This document shows, in pieces, positions 44,783 through 54,486 of a stretch of DNA of 64,000 nucleotides. Each line of letters starts with the position of its first letter. Within the stretch, counting starts at the first letter, position 1. The stretch is from Aquiflexum lacus (GTDB lineage: Bacteria; Bacteroidota; Bacteroidia; Cytophagales; Cyclobacteriaceae): contig NZ_JABFHF010000012.1 in NCBI RefSeq assembly GCF_015476655.1, forward strand, positions 62,001 through 126,000. Direction: 5' to 3'. The notes below the pieces were generated by a model. It was not told the DNA's origin and ran no database searches. It saw only the letters and a program-made list of their open reading frames with translations. A program made the position numbers and the translations under genes.

Positions 44783-47700
44783 TTAGAATGAAAGATTCAC
44801 TCCGAATGTATAACCTCTTGTCACAGGGTAGTTACCTACGTCTATTCCAAAAGCCAAATCCACATTACCACCTACCATAGGATCAAGACCATCGTAACCA
44901 GTCAATGTCCAAAGGTTGTTAGCAGATGCAAATACTCTTAATCTCTCAAGCTTCCATCTTTGTAGCAAACTGTTTGGCATAGTATAACCCAAAGTCAAGT
45001 TTTGAAGTCTTAAATAAGATCCATCTACTACATAATAGCTATTTCCTGCGGTTGATGTACTGATGTTTGCCGTTTTGTCAGCTACTGGCACCGTTGCATT
45101 GGGGTTTTCTGGAGTCCAGGAGTCCAATAAGCGTTCTGAAATTGCAGCTCCTTCAAAGGTTTGGAAGAAGTCAGTAAACCATCTCCATTGCGCCCAAATT
45201 TTATTTCCCGCAGTTCCATAAAAATAAGCAGATAAATCAAAGTTTTTATATCCAACTGTGAAATTCATACCTCCAGAGAATTTTGGTACAGGAGAACCCA
45301 AATAGGTTCTGTCATCCGGAGTAATTACCCCATCTCCATTAACATCTCTGTATTTGAATCGACCGGGAGCAGCGCCATCTTGTGCAGGATGGTTTGAAAC
45401 GTCTTCATCAGACTGGAATAGACCATCTACTTGATATCCAAAGAATGCAGATAAAGGTAAACCCACTTGGTTACGTATTGGCTGGATTCCTCTGAATCCT
45501 GGGTTGCCAGCTCCCGAAGTAAGAAAATCAATACCTGGCGCAAAGGATACAATTTCGTTTTTGAGGAAACCACCATTTACTTGTAGCTCATAAGTCCAAC
45601 CTCTTGCAAGATTACCTCTTGTAGCCACTAAGATATCAATACCTTGATTTCTCATTTGACCAATATTTACCGCCGGTGCAGCAGCATTAAAGCCTGCTAT
45701 GGAAGGGATTGGCACTTGAAATAACAAATCCTTAGTATCTTTTCTCCAGAAATCCACAATCACATCCAGACGTCCTCCAAAGGCACTACCATCAAAACCA
45801 ATGTTGGTTGTTTCTGCAGTTTCCCATTGGGCATTTGGATTACCTATTCTTGATCTTCTAAATCCAATGACAGCAGAGCTATTTGTTCCTGCTATATCAT
45901 AAGATGAAGCACCAATATTTCCCCCAAATAGCGAGAATTGGTTATTTGGGTCAACATTGTTGGAATTACCCATTTGTCCCCAACCACCTCTGATTTTCAA
46001 GTCATCTAACCATGTTGAGTTTGCCAAAAACCCTTCAGATGAAAGTCTCCAAGCAGCAGAAACTGCAGGAAAAACACCAAATCGTGTATTGGCTCCAAAA
46101 CGAGATGAACCATCGCGTCTAATCACTCCACTAAATAAGTATTTATCATTATAAGTATAATTAATACGGCTAAAGTAAGAGAAGAAATTAACTCCAAGGA
46201 ACTGTCCTGAGTTTACCTGACGGGTAGGTACTGGTAAGTTTGAGATGGTTATAAAATTAGGGTCAGTAGAGAAAGGGTTTTGACCTAAGCCATTCATGTT
46301 TCTTCCTGCACCTGTATTTAAAGCCTCTTGACCAACTAAAACATCAAATGCATGCCTATCAAATGTTTTTTTCCATTGTGCGGTATTTGTAAAAGTCCAA
46401 CTCAACGAATACCCAGAAAACTCATTGTAACCAAAAGCAGAGTTATTTTCAGAGTTTTCATATTGCAAACGGCTGTAGCCAACACCGTAGAAGTTGTTAT
46501 ACTGACCACCTATTGAAGAACGTAAAGTAACATTCTCAATTGGATCAAATTCAACGTAGACGTTACCAAAAGCATTAGCATTAAAGTTTCTATTGTCTAC
46601 CTGACCTTCTCTGTTGGCAAGTGGGCTTCTCGGATTGTTGAACCCACGTGCAGCAGTACCAGCATAACCACCAAATTCATCTCTTAATGGAATCATAGAA
46701 GGCATTCGGAACGCTTGCAAGATATCATTTTCATCCTGGGCTACGCGCTGACCTCCTCCACCACCGGTCTGACCCAATACCTGTCGGTAGGTTGCCTGAA
46801 AGTTTTGGCCAATTCTTACTTTGGAACCAAGATCATGCTCGGAGTTTGCTCTAAGTGATATTCTTCGGAAATCATTATTAAGTAGAATACCTGCCTGATC
46901 CTGAATTCCCAATCCAAAATAAAATCTACTTGAGCCGTTTCCGCCCGAAAAGCCCATTGAATGTCTGGAAATTGGAGCCCTTCTTGTTATGGCATCATAC
47001 CAATCTGTACCATCGCCTGTAGCAGCACGAACTAATTGGTGAATGCCTCCTTGACGCGGGTCAATGTTGTACAATTCTCTTTGTCGTTCTAATTCGGCTG
47101 GGCCAAGTGGTCCAGCTACACCTGCTTGACCTCCAACATTGATATAATAAGGCAATACAGGCTGTGGACCAGTACCAAGTTGTGGGTGACCATAATTAGG
47201 TGCTCTACCGTCAATTCTTGCTTGGTTTTTTTCAGCTAACCAAGTGATATCCGCATATTGCTGGGGATTCGTCATCGCCAATCCATTTCCAGGATCTGTG
47301 AATCCCATCATACCATTATAGTCAAAGCGCAATTTCTGAGCCCGCTTATTTCCACGTTTTGTTGTATAGATAATTACACCGTTGGCGGCACGAGCACCAT
47401 AAATTGAAGCTGAAGCTGCATCTTTTAATACAGTAACAGACTCGATATCATCAGGATTTAAGAAATCTGTTTGATCCACAGGAACTCCATCCACTATATA
47501 AAGTGGCTGGTTACCTCCAAAAGCACCGAATCCTCGCACCCTGATTTGAGATTGGGTACCTGGCTGACCATTGGTAACAACTGTAACACCAGCAATCCTA
47601 CCTTGAAGGGTCTGCTCGACGTTACCTGTAGGAATTACCTGGATATCTCTCGGATTTACTGTCGAAATTGCACCGGTAGTTTCCCTACGACTATCAATGG

Positions 47701-48037
47701 TATAACCAGTCACGATAAGCTCTGTCAACTGCGTGTCATCTACAGTCATTTGAACAACAATGTTAGAACGAGTTCCAAGAACCTGCTCTATGGTTCTATA
47801 ACCGATAAAGGAAAACACCAAAACACTTTGATCGCTAGGTACATTGAGGGAAAAATTTCCTTCAATATCTGTTGCCGTTCCTGTTGTGGTCCCTTTTACC
47901 AAGACAGTGACTCCAGGAAGACCTTCCCCGAATTCATCGAGAATAGATCCCGTTACAGCCTTTTGTGCCAGCGCTGTAACGCTGGTAAGCGCTAAGAGTA
48001 CAATAAACACACTTAGACATTTGTAAAGTTTTTTCAT
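44783..48037 (-). CDS. SusC/RagA family TonB-linked outer-membrane transporter
   Basis: The ATG at 48037 gives 1084 residues. After the signal peptide (about 1-24) a carboxypeptidase-regulatory-like domain follows (VTGSILDEFGEGLPGVTVLV), then the plug with TELIVTGYTIDSRRET, QIRVRGFGAFGGNQPLYIVDGVPV and a TonB-type barrel ending in VNLSF. It imports oligomers with SusD, powered by TonB. The SusD gene follows 47 bases downstream. Three TTGCAA motifs lie upstream. No degrading enzyme is encoded beside it, so the substrate is not deducible. Confidence 0.95.
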   Translation of the reverse strand: MKKLYKCLSVFIVLLALTSVTALAQKAVTGSILDEFGEGLPGVTVLVKGTTTGTATDIEGNFSLNVPSDQSVLVFSFIGYRTIEQVLGTRSNIVVQMTVDDTQLTELIVTGYTIDSRRETTGAISTVNPRDIQVIPTGNVEQTLQGRIAGVTVVTNGQPGTQSQIRVRGFGAFGGNQPLYIVDGVPVDQTDFLNPDDIESVTVLKDAASASIYGARAANGVIIYTTKRGNKRAQKLRFDYNGMMGFTDPGNGLAMTNPQQYADITWLAEKNQARIDGRAPNYGHPQLGTGPQPVLPYYINVGGQAGVAGPLGPAELERQRELYNIDPRQGGIHQLVRAATGDGTDWYDAITRRAPISRHSMGFSGGNGSSRFYFGLGIQDQAGILLNNDFRRISLRANSEHDLGSKVRIGQNFQATYRQVLGQTGGGGGQRVAQDENDILQAFRMPSMIPLRDEFGGYAGTAARGFNNPRSPLANREGQVDNRNFNANAFGNVYVEFDPIENVTLRSSIGGQYNNFYGVGYSRLQYENSENNSAFGYNEFSGYSLSWTFTNTAQWKKTFDRHAFDVLVGQEALNTGAGRNMNGLGQNPFSTDPNFITISNLPVPTRQVNSGQFLGVNFFSYFSRINYTYNDKYLFSGVIRRDGSSRFGANTRFGVFPAVSAAWRLSSEGFLANSTWLDDLKIRGGWGQMGNSNNVDPNNQFSLFGGNIGASSYDIAGTNSSAVIGFRRSRIGNPNAQWETAETTNIGFDGSAFGGRLDVIVDFWRKDTKDLLFQVPIPSIAGFNAAAPAVNIGQMRNQGIDILVATRGNLARGWTYELQVNGGFLKNEIVSFAPGIDFLTSGAGNPGFRGIQPIRNQVGLPLSAFFGYQVDGLFQSDEDVSNHPAQDGAAPGRFKYRDVNGDGVITPDDRTYLGSPVPKFSGGMNFTVGYKNFDLSAYFYGTAGNKIWAQWRWFTDFFQTFEGAAISERLLDSWTPENPNATVPVADKTANISTSTAGNSYYVVDGSYLRLQNLTLGYTMPNSLLQRWKLERLRVFASANNLWTLTGYDGLDPMVGGNVDLAFGIDVGNYPVTRGYTFGVNLSF

Positions 48038-48602
48038 AAACATAGATTGATTGGGTAATAATTATTAATCGATTTATTGTTGCAACATTTATTTTTTTTG
48101 ATGCAAACGATTGCAAAGTTTATTAAAATAATTGCAATAGCTTCTTTAGAATTTTGATAAATTCATCTCTATTGCGGATTATACCTTGACAGATAACCTG
48201 TCGAAACTTCATTTTGTATCGAAACACAAAATGCCAAATTATTAAACTACTGTGATTTTTTTACTTATTAAAAAATTAAGTGTTGTTCATAGGCGAAGAG
48301 ATTTTGGGTTAATGTAATTGAAAATTTTGAGTAAATCCTTGAATAATTCAATGGAATTAAATTTGGTTTTCAAACTGTGAAATGCTTTGATTATAATCTA
48401 AATTCATTTTACAACGACTAATATAATAAATCATAAACTATACAAAAACTTTTTGTTAAAAATCATTAAATAAAATTCAAATTAACAAGTACTAAAGATG
48501 CAGCTTTAATACAAACGGCAATTATTACTTATGAGCGAAACATTCAATTGAAGAAATAAATTGTTTCAAAATTAAATCGCGTCGTTTTTAGAAAGTATAA
48601 CC
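48038..48602. other. 559-bp promoter region upstream of the SusC gene
   Basis: The first 100 bp upstream of the SusC start carry the symmetric sites listed below. The remainder (about 48150-48600) is AT-rich without any ORF or hairpin that I can support. It also forms the downstream region of the TPR lipoprotein gene. Confidence 0.5.
48080..48138. promoter_or_regulatory. LacI-type operator candidate with two flanking TTGCAA palindromes
   Basis: TGCAAACGATTGCA (48102-48115) is a near-perfect dyad with central CG, as in LacI/GalR-family operators, differing only at the two bases beside the CG. GTTGCAAC (48079-48086) and ATTGCAAT (48131-48138) are perfect 8-bp dyads on either side. All three lie 40-100 bp upstream of the SusC start codon. 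No LacI gene is in the window. Confidence 0.5.
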
Positions 48603-50390
48603 TTATCGAAAAATTTCAATAAGTTCTTTGGTACCAATGAAGGGTTTGAAGTTAATATCTCTAAAAGCTTTTTCTTTAAGGAATTCGCTTCTCTCCACTG
48701 CTTTTGAAAGATTCTCTTTTAATGCTTCTATATCCTCTGAATAAGATGCTACTAAAGCTAATCCATAAAACCCGTATCCTGATTCGCGGTTTATCTGCAC
48801 ACATTCTTCGAATGATTCCAAAGCCAATCTATAATCTTCAGATAAAAAATAAGCCAAACCTTTATTAAAAAGATTCTCTTCATTTTCAGTCGCTCTATTC
48901 AATCTGATAGTTGCCAACTTATAATCACCATTGATAATATCCAAAGCGCCACGAATACCTTCATTATATATTAAAAATGCATCTGTTTCATTTTTCTCCA
49001 AGGCTGAAGCCTCAGAGATTGAGATATACGCATCAAAATAATCTCCCCTCAATAAATACGCTCTTCCAATATTATGGAGAGAAACTGAAGTGGTTTTAAT
49101 CCTATTGGCCTGCCGGAACATATTCATGGATTTAGTGATCAGGACATTTTTTGCTCTTAAATCAAGTTCTCGCTGCGCCTGATTCAAATAGACCACTCCC
49201 AAGTTATTAAAGGCTAATTCTGAAGGATACATTTCAGTTAGTTTAAAAAAAATCGCTTCTTTCTCATCAAGTTTTTTCGCTGTTTGACCAGCAAAAATCA
49301 AATGGTCTTGATTAAAGCCTGCCAATGGCTTTTCCTCCTGTAACAATGCATAAACACTTGCTGCGATTTCAATATCATTGAACCTTGTATCTTCCAAGAC
49401 CAGAGATATTTTTGCAGAACTGAGTTTTGGGAAAAGATCTCTTGATATTTTTCTGAAAGCAGGCAATCTCTGTAATTCCCCCTTTTGGCTGAAATAGTCA
49501 CTTTCGTTCAAAAGGATAGTATAAACTTCTTCTTTCTCAGTCTGTTTGATGCCCTCATAATCACTCAAAAGCAATCTTAGGTCAAACCAATCATTGCTCC
49601 TGTATTCAGTTTCAATCTCTATTCCTTTTAGTCCCCTATTTTCTTTAAGATATTCTGAAATAAACTCAGCCCTTTTTTGGGCAAGTCCTTGGATATTATC
49701 TCTGGAATCCGGTGAGATTAAACCTGTCACTATGATTCGGTCAATTTTTTTCCCTGATTCGCCCAAAAGAAGAAAATCCCTTATGGGAAGAGGTAAAACT
49801 GGGGCCATCCTCTCAGCATTCCCTGGTTGAAAAGCAACAGTAAACTCTCTTGTTTCCAAGGTATTGCTTTCCGAAAAAAATTTCTCCAAATAAATCCCAA
49901 TATCCGGAATGGGTTGGTCTTGAATTATTTGTCCTATTCTTGTCAAAAGCGGAGATGTTTCCAATCCTTCTGCCAATACTTTTGTGGGAGATTGAAAAAC
50001 ATTATTTCTTCTTTCAACCAAACCCTTCATAATTAAAGTACCCTGATCCATTCCTGGCAAATAAGGAAAAATATATTGCTCATCTACTTTAGCTGCCACA
50101 AGACTTTTGGTGAAAGCTCCGTCATAAGGAACAATTTCCCCTAATCTCAAAGCACCTTCACCATATATATATTCAGGGAATAGGGTGATTTTTGTATCTT
50201 TGTTCAACAATTCCAATGGAATAGCACCTTCAATCCTAAAACGGACTGAATCCCTGTGAAGCGCTAAAACCTCTGGTTTGGCATTTATCCCATTTAAAAG
50301 ACTGTCATATTTACCTATTTTCGGACTGCACGAGCCTGCCAATACGATAAAAATAATAAAGAGCAAAGATTTTATGGACAATTTAAACAT
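48603..50390 (-). CDS. Lipoprotein with TPR repeats
   Basis: The 595-residue protein has a lipobox (FIVLAGSCSPK). The first 330 residues are beta-rich, with a short OmpA-like segment (IDRIIVTGLISPDSRDNIQG, QKRAEFISEYLKEN). The last 250 form TPR-like helical pairs (ELAFNNLGVVYLNQA, VSLHNIGRAYLLRGDYFDA, NLFNKGLAYFLSEDYRLAL). It could be an outer-membrane adaptor; I cannot assign a pathway. The gene is divergent from the small PspC gene. Confidence 0.78.
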   Translation of the reverse strand: MFKLSIKSLLFIIFIVLAGSCSPKIGKYDSLLNGINAKPEVLALHRDSVRFRIEGAIPLELLNKDTKITLFPEYIYGEGALRLGEIVPYDGAFTKSLVAAKVDEQYIFPYLPGMDQGTLIMKGLVERRNNVFQSPTKVLAEGLETSPLLTRIGQIIQDQPIPDIGIYLEKFFSESNTLETREFTVAFQPGNAERMAPVLPLPIRDFLLLGESGKKIDRIIVTGLISPDSRDNIQGLAQKRAEFISEYLKENRGLKGIEIETEYRSNDWFDLRLLLSDYEGIKQTEKEEVYTILLNESDYFSQKGELQRLPAFRKISRDLFPKLSSAKISLVLEDTRFNDIEIAASVYALLQEEKPLAGFNQDHLIFAGQTAKKLDEKEAIFFKLTEMYPSELAFNNLGVVYLNQAQRELDLRAKNVLITKSMNMFRQANRIKTTSVSLHNIGRAYLLRGDYFDAYISISEASALEKNETDAFLIYNEGIRGALDIINGDYKLATIRLNRATENEENLFNKGLAYFLSEDYRLALESFEECVQINRESGYGFYGLALVASYSEDIEALKENLSKAVERSEFLKEKAFRDINFKPFIGTKELIEIFR

Positions 50391-50457
50391 TTGGCATTCA
50401 ATTAGATTATTGAAAATTAATTACTAATTTTAATCGAATTAACAAAACCAGCTTAAT

Positions 50458-50676
50458 ATGAATAAAGTAAAATTATTCTTCGAAGAAAGGGCTTTCGGAG
50501 TTTGTTCCAAGTTGGGTGAAAAACTCAATTTTCCAATTGATAGTATCCGATTATTTTTCATCTATAGTTCCTTTATCACCCTTGGTTCTCCTGTTATCAT
50601 TTATACAAGCCTTGCAATGATGATGAAAGTTAGGAAATACTTGAGGAAAATGAACAATCCTGTTCTTTTTGATTAA
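50458..50676 (+). CDS. Small PspC-domain protein
   Basis: The 72-residue protein is almost entirely a PspC domain: AFGVCSKLGEKLNFPIDSIR followed by one membrane segment (about 30-54) ending MMMKVRKYLRKM. The usual GGVCxGLA is changed to FGVCSKLGE, so it is a diverged form. Stand-alone short PspC proteins are common in Bacteroidota. It is unrelated in position to the larger PspC gene at 19430. Confidence 0.75.
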   Translation: MNKVKLFFEERAFGVCSKLGEKLNFPIDSIRLFFIYSSFITLGSPVIIYTSLAMMMKVRKYLRKMNNPVLFD

Positions 50677-50726
50677 ACTCTTTTACTTTGACGGTAACAT
50701 AACCTTTTGTGAAAATGGCGGAAGGT

Positions 50727-51734
50727 CTATAAATCACGATATTTCTTTTTCCCAACTAAATAATAATCCCATAAAATAGACCTTCTAGCGGTTTTTTTAT
50801 GCACATTCGGCAATATTGGTGCCAATGGATATGAATCTTTTTTGTTTTTGAGTTGGGCAAATGCCAAATGGGCTCTGAAAACTTCTTTGGAGTCGGCAGT
50901 TTTTCCATCTAAGAAAAAAGAAATTGCTGCTATAAGATCCAAACCCATCCGCAGGACATAAACTAAAAAAAAACTTTTCCTATCCAGGTTATTATGAAGC
51001 ATCAATAAATTATTTCTAAAATTAAGGTGGGTTTTAAATGGATTAGTCCTTGAAAGTGTCGCTCCGCCAACGTGCCATATTTTCACACTCCCAAGGTAAC
51101 CTATCTTGTACCCTTTCCTTTTGAGTCTCCAACAAATATCGATTTCCTCCATATGGGCAAAAAACCTTTCATCAAAGCCTCCTATTTCATGAAAGCAGGA
51201 TGAACGCAAGACCATACATGCACCTGAGGCCCAGTCCACTTCAATAGGGTCATCGTATTGATTGGTATCTTTTTCAATAGTCGAGAATATTCTCCCCCTA
51301 CAATAAGGATAGCCCAAACTATCCATGAATCCTCCCCCTGCACCTGCATAATCAAAATATTCAGGATTTTGATAAGAAAGGATTTTTGGCTGTATCGCTG
51401 CAAAATTTGAATGCTGCCCCATCCAGGTAATCAAATCCAAATCCCATCCGGCACTCACTTTAATATCCGAATTGAGCAGGATATAAAATTCAAATTCTGC
51501 TTTTATTTGATTTAAAGCCTGATTATATCCCCCGACATATCCCAAATTAACATTCAATTTGATCAATCTGATTTGAGGATATTCATTTTGCAAGAATTCA
51601 ATAGAATCATCCTGACTAGCGTTATCAACGACTATAATTGGATAAATGGAATGTGTTACAACAGAAGGCAAGAATTGGCGAAGCATTTCTTCCCCATTAT
51701 AATTAAGAATAACAATGGCTGCTTTTTGCATCAA
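50727..51734 (-). CDS. Glycosyltransferase family 2
   Basis: The 335-residue protein has the GT-A nucleotide-binding start AIVILNYNGEEMLRQFLP, IIVVDNASQDDSIEFLQ, the ILLNSDIKVSAGW variant of the DXD motif, and GGFDERFFAHMEEIDICWR. It transfers a sugar, probably rhamnose or similar, onto a cell-envelope glycan; the target is unknown. The ATG overlaps the stop of the YbaB gene by four bases (ATGA), so the two are coupled. Pairing a nucleoid protein with a glycosyltransferase is odd and perhaps incidental. Confidence 0.92.
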   Translation of the reverse strand: MMQKAAIVILNYNGEEMLRQFLPSVVTHSIYPIIVVDNASQDDSIEFLQNEYPQIRLIKLNVNLGYVGGYNQALNQIKAEFEFYILLNSDIKVSAGWDLDLITWMGQHSNFAAIQPKILSYQNPEYFDYAGAGGGFMDSLGYPYCRGRIFSTIEKDTNQYDDPIEVDWASGACMVLRSSCFHEIGGFDERFFAHMEEIDICWRLKRKGYKIGYLGSVKIWHVGGATLSRTNPFKTHLNFRNNLLMLHNNLDRKSFFLVYVLRMGLDLIAAISFFLDGKTADSKEVFRAHLAFAQLKNKKDSYPLAPILPNVHKKTARRSILWDYYLVGKKKYRDL

Positions 51735-52063
51735 AACATATTACCGAAATCCATCCCCGGAATATTTGGCATCATTCCATCTGTTGCGGATTTTAATTCG
51801 TCTTTGATTTTTACTTCAATCTGCTCCATGGCTGTATTGGTTGCAGCCACTATCAGGTCGGTCAGCATTTCTTTATCAGACAAATTGACCAAAGAGTCGT
51901 CCATTTCAATTTTCACTACTTTTCTGTTGCCATTGACGGTCACTTTGACTAGACCTGCGCCAGACTCCCCTTCTACTGTAAGATAAACAAGTTTAGCTTG
52001 GGCATCTTTGATTTTAGCCTGTGCTTCCTTTACCTTGTTCATGATACTCATTATATCTAACAT
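51731..52063 (-). CDS. ybaB: YbaB/EbfC family nucleoid-associated protein
   Basis: The ATG at 52063 gives 110 residues beginning MLDIMSIMNKVKEAQAKIK, the standard start of the family; a longer frame from 52087 adds eight residues. The beta hairpin VEGESGAGLVKVTVNGNRKV and the final PGMDFGNMF are characteristic. YbaB dimers bind DNA in tweezer fashion and are commonly linked to RecR and DnaX. No recR or dnaX is adjacent here. Confidence 0.9.
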   Translation of the reverse strand: MLDIMSIMNKVKEAQAKIKDAQAKLVYLTVEGESGAGLVKVTVNGNRKVVKIEMDDSLVNLSDKEMLTDLIVAATNTAMEQIEVKIKDELKSATDGMMPNIPGMDFGNMF

Positions 52064-52406
52064 ATCATCAAATTTAGTTTGCCACAAATATACAGTATTT
52101 CATTTCAGTTGATAAAAGAAACTCGGCTTGTCATTTTAATTCCTTAAAATACCGGTAGACTTAAAATCCACCAAACCCCAAAAGCTTCAAATAAATCACT
52201 AAAAAGGCTAACAGATTTTTCCGTATGCCTTAAATAGAAAATAAATGGGATTCAATCGTTCCAATGATTTTCTTTTAAAAGAACAAAGGTCAAAATAATA
52301 TTTTTTATATATAAATCATTATAAAATTTTATGTATATTATGAAACATTTTTCAATGAATTTCGAATTCTTTAATTAAACAACAACATCCTAAACTTAAG
52401 GTATTT
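52064..52406. other. AT-rich divergent spacer of about 340 bp
   Basis: It contains no ORF of significance and no hairpin that I can support. It must hold the promoters of YbaB and of the 93-residue protein. Confidence 0.4.
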
Positions 52407-52688
52407 ATGAAACTCGTAGAAAAAATCAGCAAGGAACAAATCATAGATTTGAAATTCTGCAAAAAAGAAGTTTTAGAGGACGAAATGGCGCGCAGAAAAC
52501 GAAATTTTGATTTGATGAGAGCGCAGGCATTGGGTAACCTTTTAAGGAGTAAAGTAAATATCACTTTTGAAACCGCAGATGAAAAAATATACCAAGTAAA
52601 TACCACAGTATGGGCGGTGGGCAACCAATTTGTTTCACTCAAGTGCAATACCTATATACCCATCAATTCCATTCTGGAAATTGACTAA
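52407..52688 (+). CDS. Conserved hypothetical 93-residue protein
   Basis: I do not recognise a domain. The N-terminal half is helical and charged (KEVLEDEMARRKRNFDLMRAQ), with a C-terminal beta-rich part (VNITFETADEKIYQVNTTVW, VSLKCNTYIPINSILEI). It looks coding because of regular amphipathic periodicity and an upstream AT-rich leader, and the antisense frame is poor. The ATG is at 52407. It may be a small cytoplasmic regulator, but nothing supports a function. Confidence 0.65.
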   Translation: MKLVEKISKEQIIDLKFCKKEVLEDEMARRKRNFDLMRAQALGNLLRSKVNITFETADEKIYQVNTTVWAVGNQFVSLKCNTYIPINSILEID

Positions 52689-52742
52689 AATTATGAGGAC
52701 TGTCAAAAAAAGACTATCCTTCTAATTCAATATATAAGCGCT

Positions 52743-54110
52743 TTATACAATTTTATCAATAGCTTCTTCAAGATGCATTGAATCCTGCTGACCGGTAGCA
52801 AGGTTTTTTAAGCTGATCATACCTTTATTGATTTCATCATCTCCAAGCACTATCACATAAGGAATCCCTTTTTTATCCGCATAAGAAAACTGTTTTTTGA
52901 TTTTGGTGATTTCAGGAAAAAGTTCTGAAATTACCCCATTGGTTCTCAATTTATTCAAGACTTTTAGACCATAATCAAAACCTTTCTCATCGAAATGGGT
53001 GATTAAAACCTTGGTTCTATCGAAGTTTTCTTCCGGAAAAATACCTAATTCATCCATGACATCGTAAAGCCTGTCCACACCAAAGGAAAAACCAACCCCG
53101 GAAACACCATCAAGGCCAAATACTCCAGTAAGATCATCATACCTGCCGCCACCACTGACCGAACCAATAGATACATTGTTGACCTTCACTTCAAAAATCG
53201 CTCCTGTATAATAGCTCAATCCTCTTGCCAATACCACATCGAAATCAACATGTTCTTCATTTTCTCCATAAGTCTGCAACAGATCAAATACTTCCTCTAA
53301 TTCTTGTAAGCCTTTTAGGCCGATATCTGAGGCAGATAAAAAATCCTTCAAAAATTCAAGTTTTTCTTGATTGGATTGCTTCAGGTGGATGACAGGCTCC
53401 AATTTCTCAATGGCGGTTTGTTCAAAATTCCTCTGCAACAATTCCTCCTGCACTTTTTCCCAACCTATTTTGTCCAATTTATCAATCGCCACGCACAATT
53501 CACCCTCTCTGCCCTTTTCGCCAATTACTTCAGACAACCCAGTAAGTATTTTCCGGTTATTTATTTTAATACTGTAATCTGTAATGCCCAGATTCGCAAA
53601 TACCCTTTTGATCATGAGCAGGATTTCGAGTTCACAGACCAAGCTGTCAGTACCCACTACATCCGCATCACATTGATAAAACTCCCTGTACCTTCCTCTC
53701 TGAGGTCTATCAGCCCTCCAAACAGGTTGGATCTGAAATCTTTTGAATGGAAAAGTAATGTCATTTCGATTCATTACGACATATCTTGCAAAAGGAACGG
53801 TCAGGTCATATCGTAGGCCTTTTTCGGACAGCTTTGGAAGAACCATAGAAGTACCTGATTCAACATCTCCCCCCTCCAAATTCTTTAGAAAATTTCCACT
53901 GTTTAAAATCTTAAACAGCAACTGATCTCCCTCATCACCATATTTTCCTGTTAAGGTACTTAGGTTTTCCATGGCCGGTGTTTCTAATTGCTGAAACCCA
54001 AAAAGCTTAAAAGTATCCTTGATAGTTTCCAAAATAAAATTTCTTCTAGCCATCTGTAATGGCCCAAAATCTCTCGTTCCTTTTGGCAGGCTTGGTTTCT
54101 GAACAGACAT
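52743..54110 (-). CDS. hisS: Histidyl-tRNA synthetase
   Basis: The 455-residue class II synthetase starts with KPSLPKGTRDFGPLQM. Motif 2 is seen as PVWRADRPQRGRYREFYQCD. The histidine-specific loop is VVLARGLSYYTGAIFEV, followed by GSVSGGGRYDDL (motif 3 region) and the anticodon domain. It charges tRNA-His. It is a single gene with a short spacer to the convergent hypothetical gene; both ends read normally. Confidence 0.97.
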   Translation of the reverse strand: MSVQKPSLPKGTRDFGPLQMARRNFILETIKDTFKLFGFQQLETPAMENLSTLTGKYGDEGDQLLFKILNSGNFLKNLEGGDVESGTSMVLPKLSEKGLRYDLTVPFARYVVMNRNDITFPFKRFQIQPVWRADRPQRGRYREFYQCDADVVGTDSLVCELEILLMIKRVFANLGITDYSIKINNRKILTGLSEVIGEKGREGELCVAIDKLDKIGWEKVQEELLQRNFEQTAIEKLEPVIHLKQSNQEKLEFLKDFLSASDIGLKGLQELEEVFDLLQTYGENEEHVDFDVVLARGLSYYTGAIFEVKVNNVSIGSVSGGGRYDDLTGVFGLDGVSGVGFSFGVDRLYDVMDELGIFPEENFDRTKVLITHFDEKGFDYGLKVLNKLRTNGVISELFPEITKIKKQFSYADKKGIPYVIVLGDDEINKGMISLKNLATGQQDSMHLEEAIDKIV

Positions 54111-54201
54111 GTTTTATTTTTAATTTTGGCCAAAGTTAAGTAAAATCAAAATTTTATTTTAATTTTGCACCTCATTTGAGACAATATAAACAGATAAGAC
54201 G

Positions 54202-54345
54202 ATGGCTGTTACTACTTTAAAAAGAAAATTGAGAAGAAAGAGACAAGGTCAGAAGACAAGAGTTATAAAAATCAAACAATTGAGTGCCAAGCCGGTAATC
54301 AAAAATGTAGATATCGAAGAACTGAAAAAATCCTTTGAAAAATAA
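54202..54345 (+). CDS. Conserved 47-residue basic protein
   Basis: The 47-codon ORF starts MAVTTLKRKLRRKRQGQ and ends EELKKSFEK with a TAA at 54343. It is lysine/arginine-rich (about a third of residues) in its first half, with a hydrophobic/acidic C-terminal third. A strong terminator lies 29 bases after the stop. Small proteins beginning MAVTxLKRKxRR and carrying VIKNVDIEE are, as I remember, widely conserved in Bacteroidota; nucleic acid or ribosome binding is a plausible but unproved role. Confidence 0.75.
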   Translation: MAVTTLKRKLRRKRQGQKTRVIKIKQLSAKPVIKNVDIEELKKSFEK

Positions 54346-54373
54346 TTCAAGACCACTCTTTGGCAAGAAATAG

Positions 54374-54404
54374 AAAAGGCAACGTAATGACGTTGTCTTT
54401 TTTA
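54374..54404 (+). terminator. Terminator of the 47-residue protein gene
   Basis: GGCAACGT (54378-54385) pairs with ACGTTGTC (54390-54397) with one G-T wobble and a four-base loop, extended by A/T pairs, then runs into a T-rich stretch. It is well placed after the small gene. Confidence 0.85.
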
Positions 54405-54486
54405 TTTTGAGTTTATTCAACCCACCTGTTCTTTAGCCTAGTTTGTATTGAAGGTTCGCTATTCTTTAAATAGATGTCAATTCGAA

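Noticed and set aside
47471-47995. 174-codon plus-strand frame in the SusC gene
   Set aside because: It is antisense to the plug and regulatory domain of SusC and lacks any family pattern.
53367-53816. 149-codon frame on the plus strand inside hisS
   Set aside because: It is antisense to the well-conserved synthetase core.
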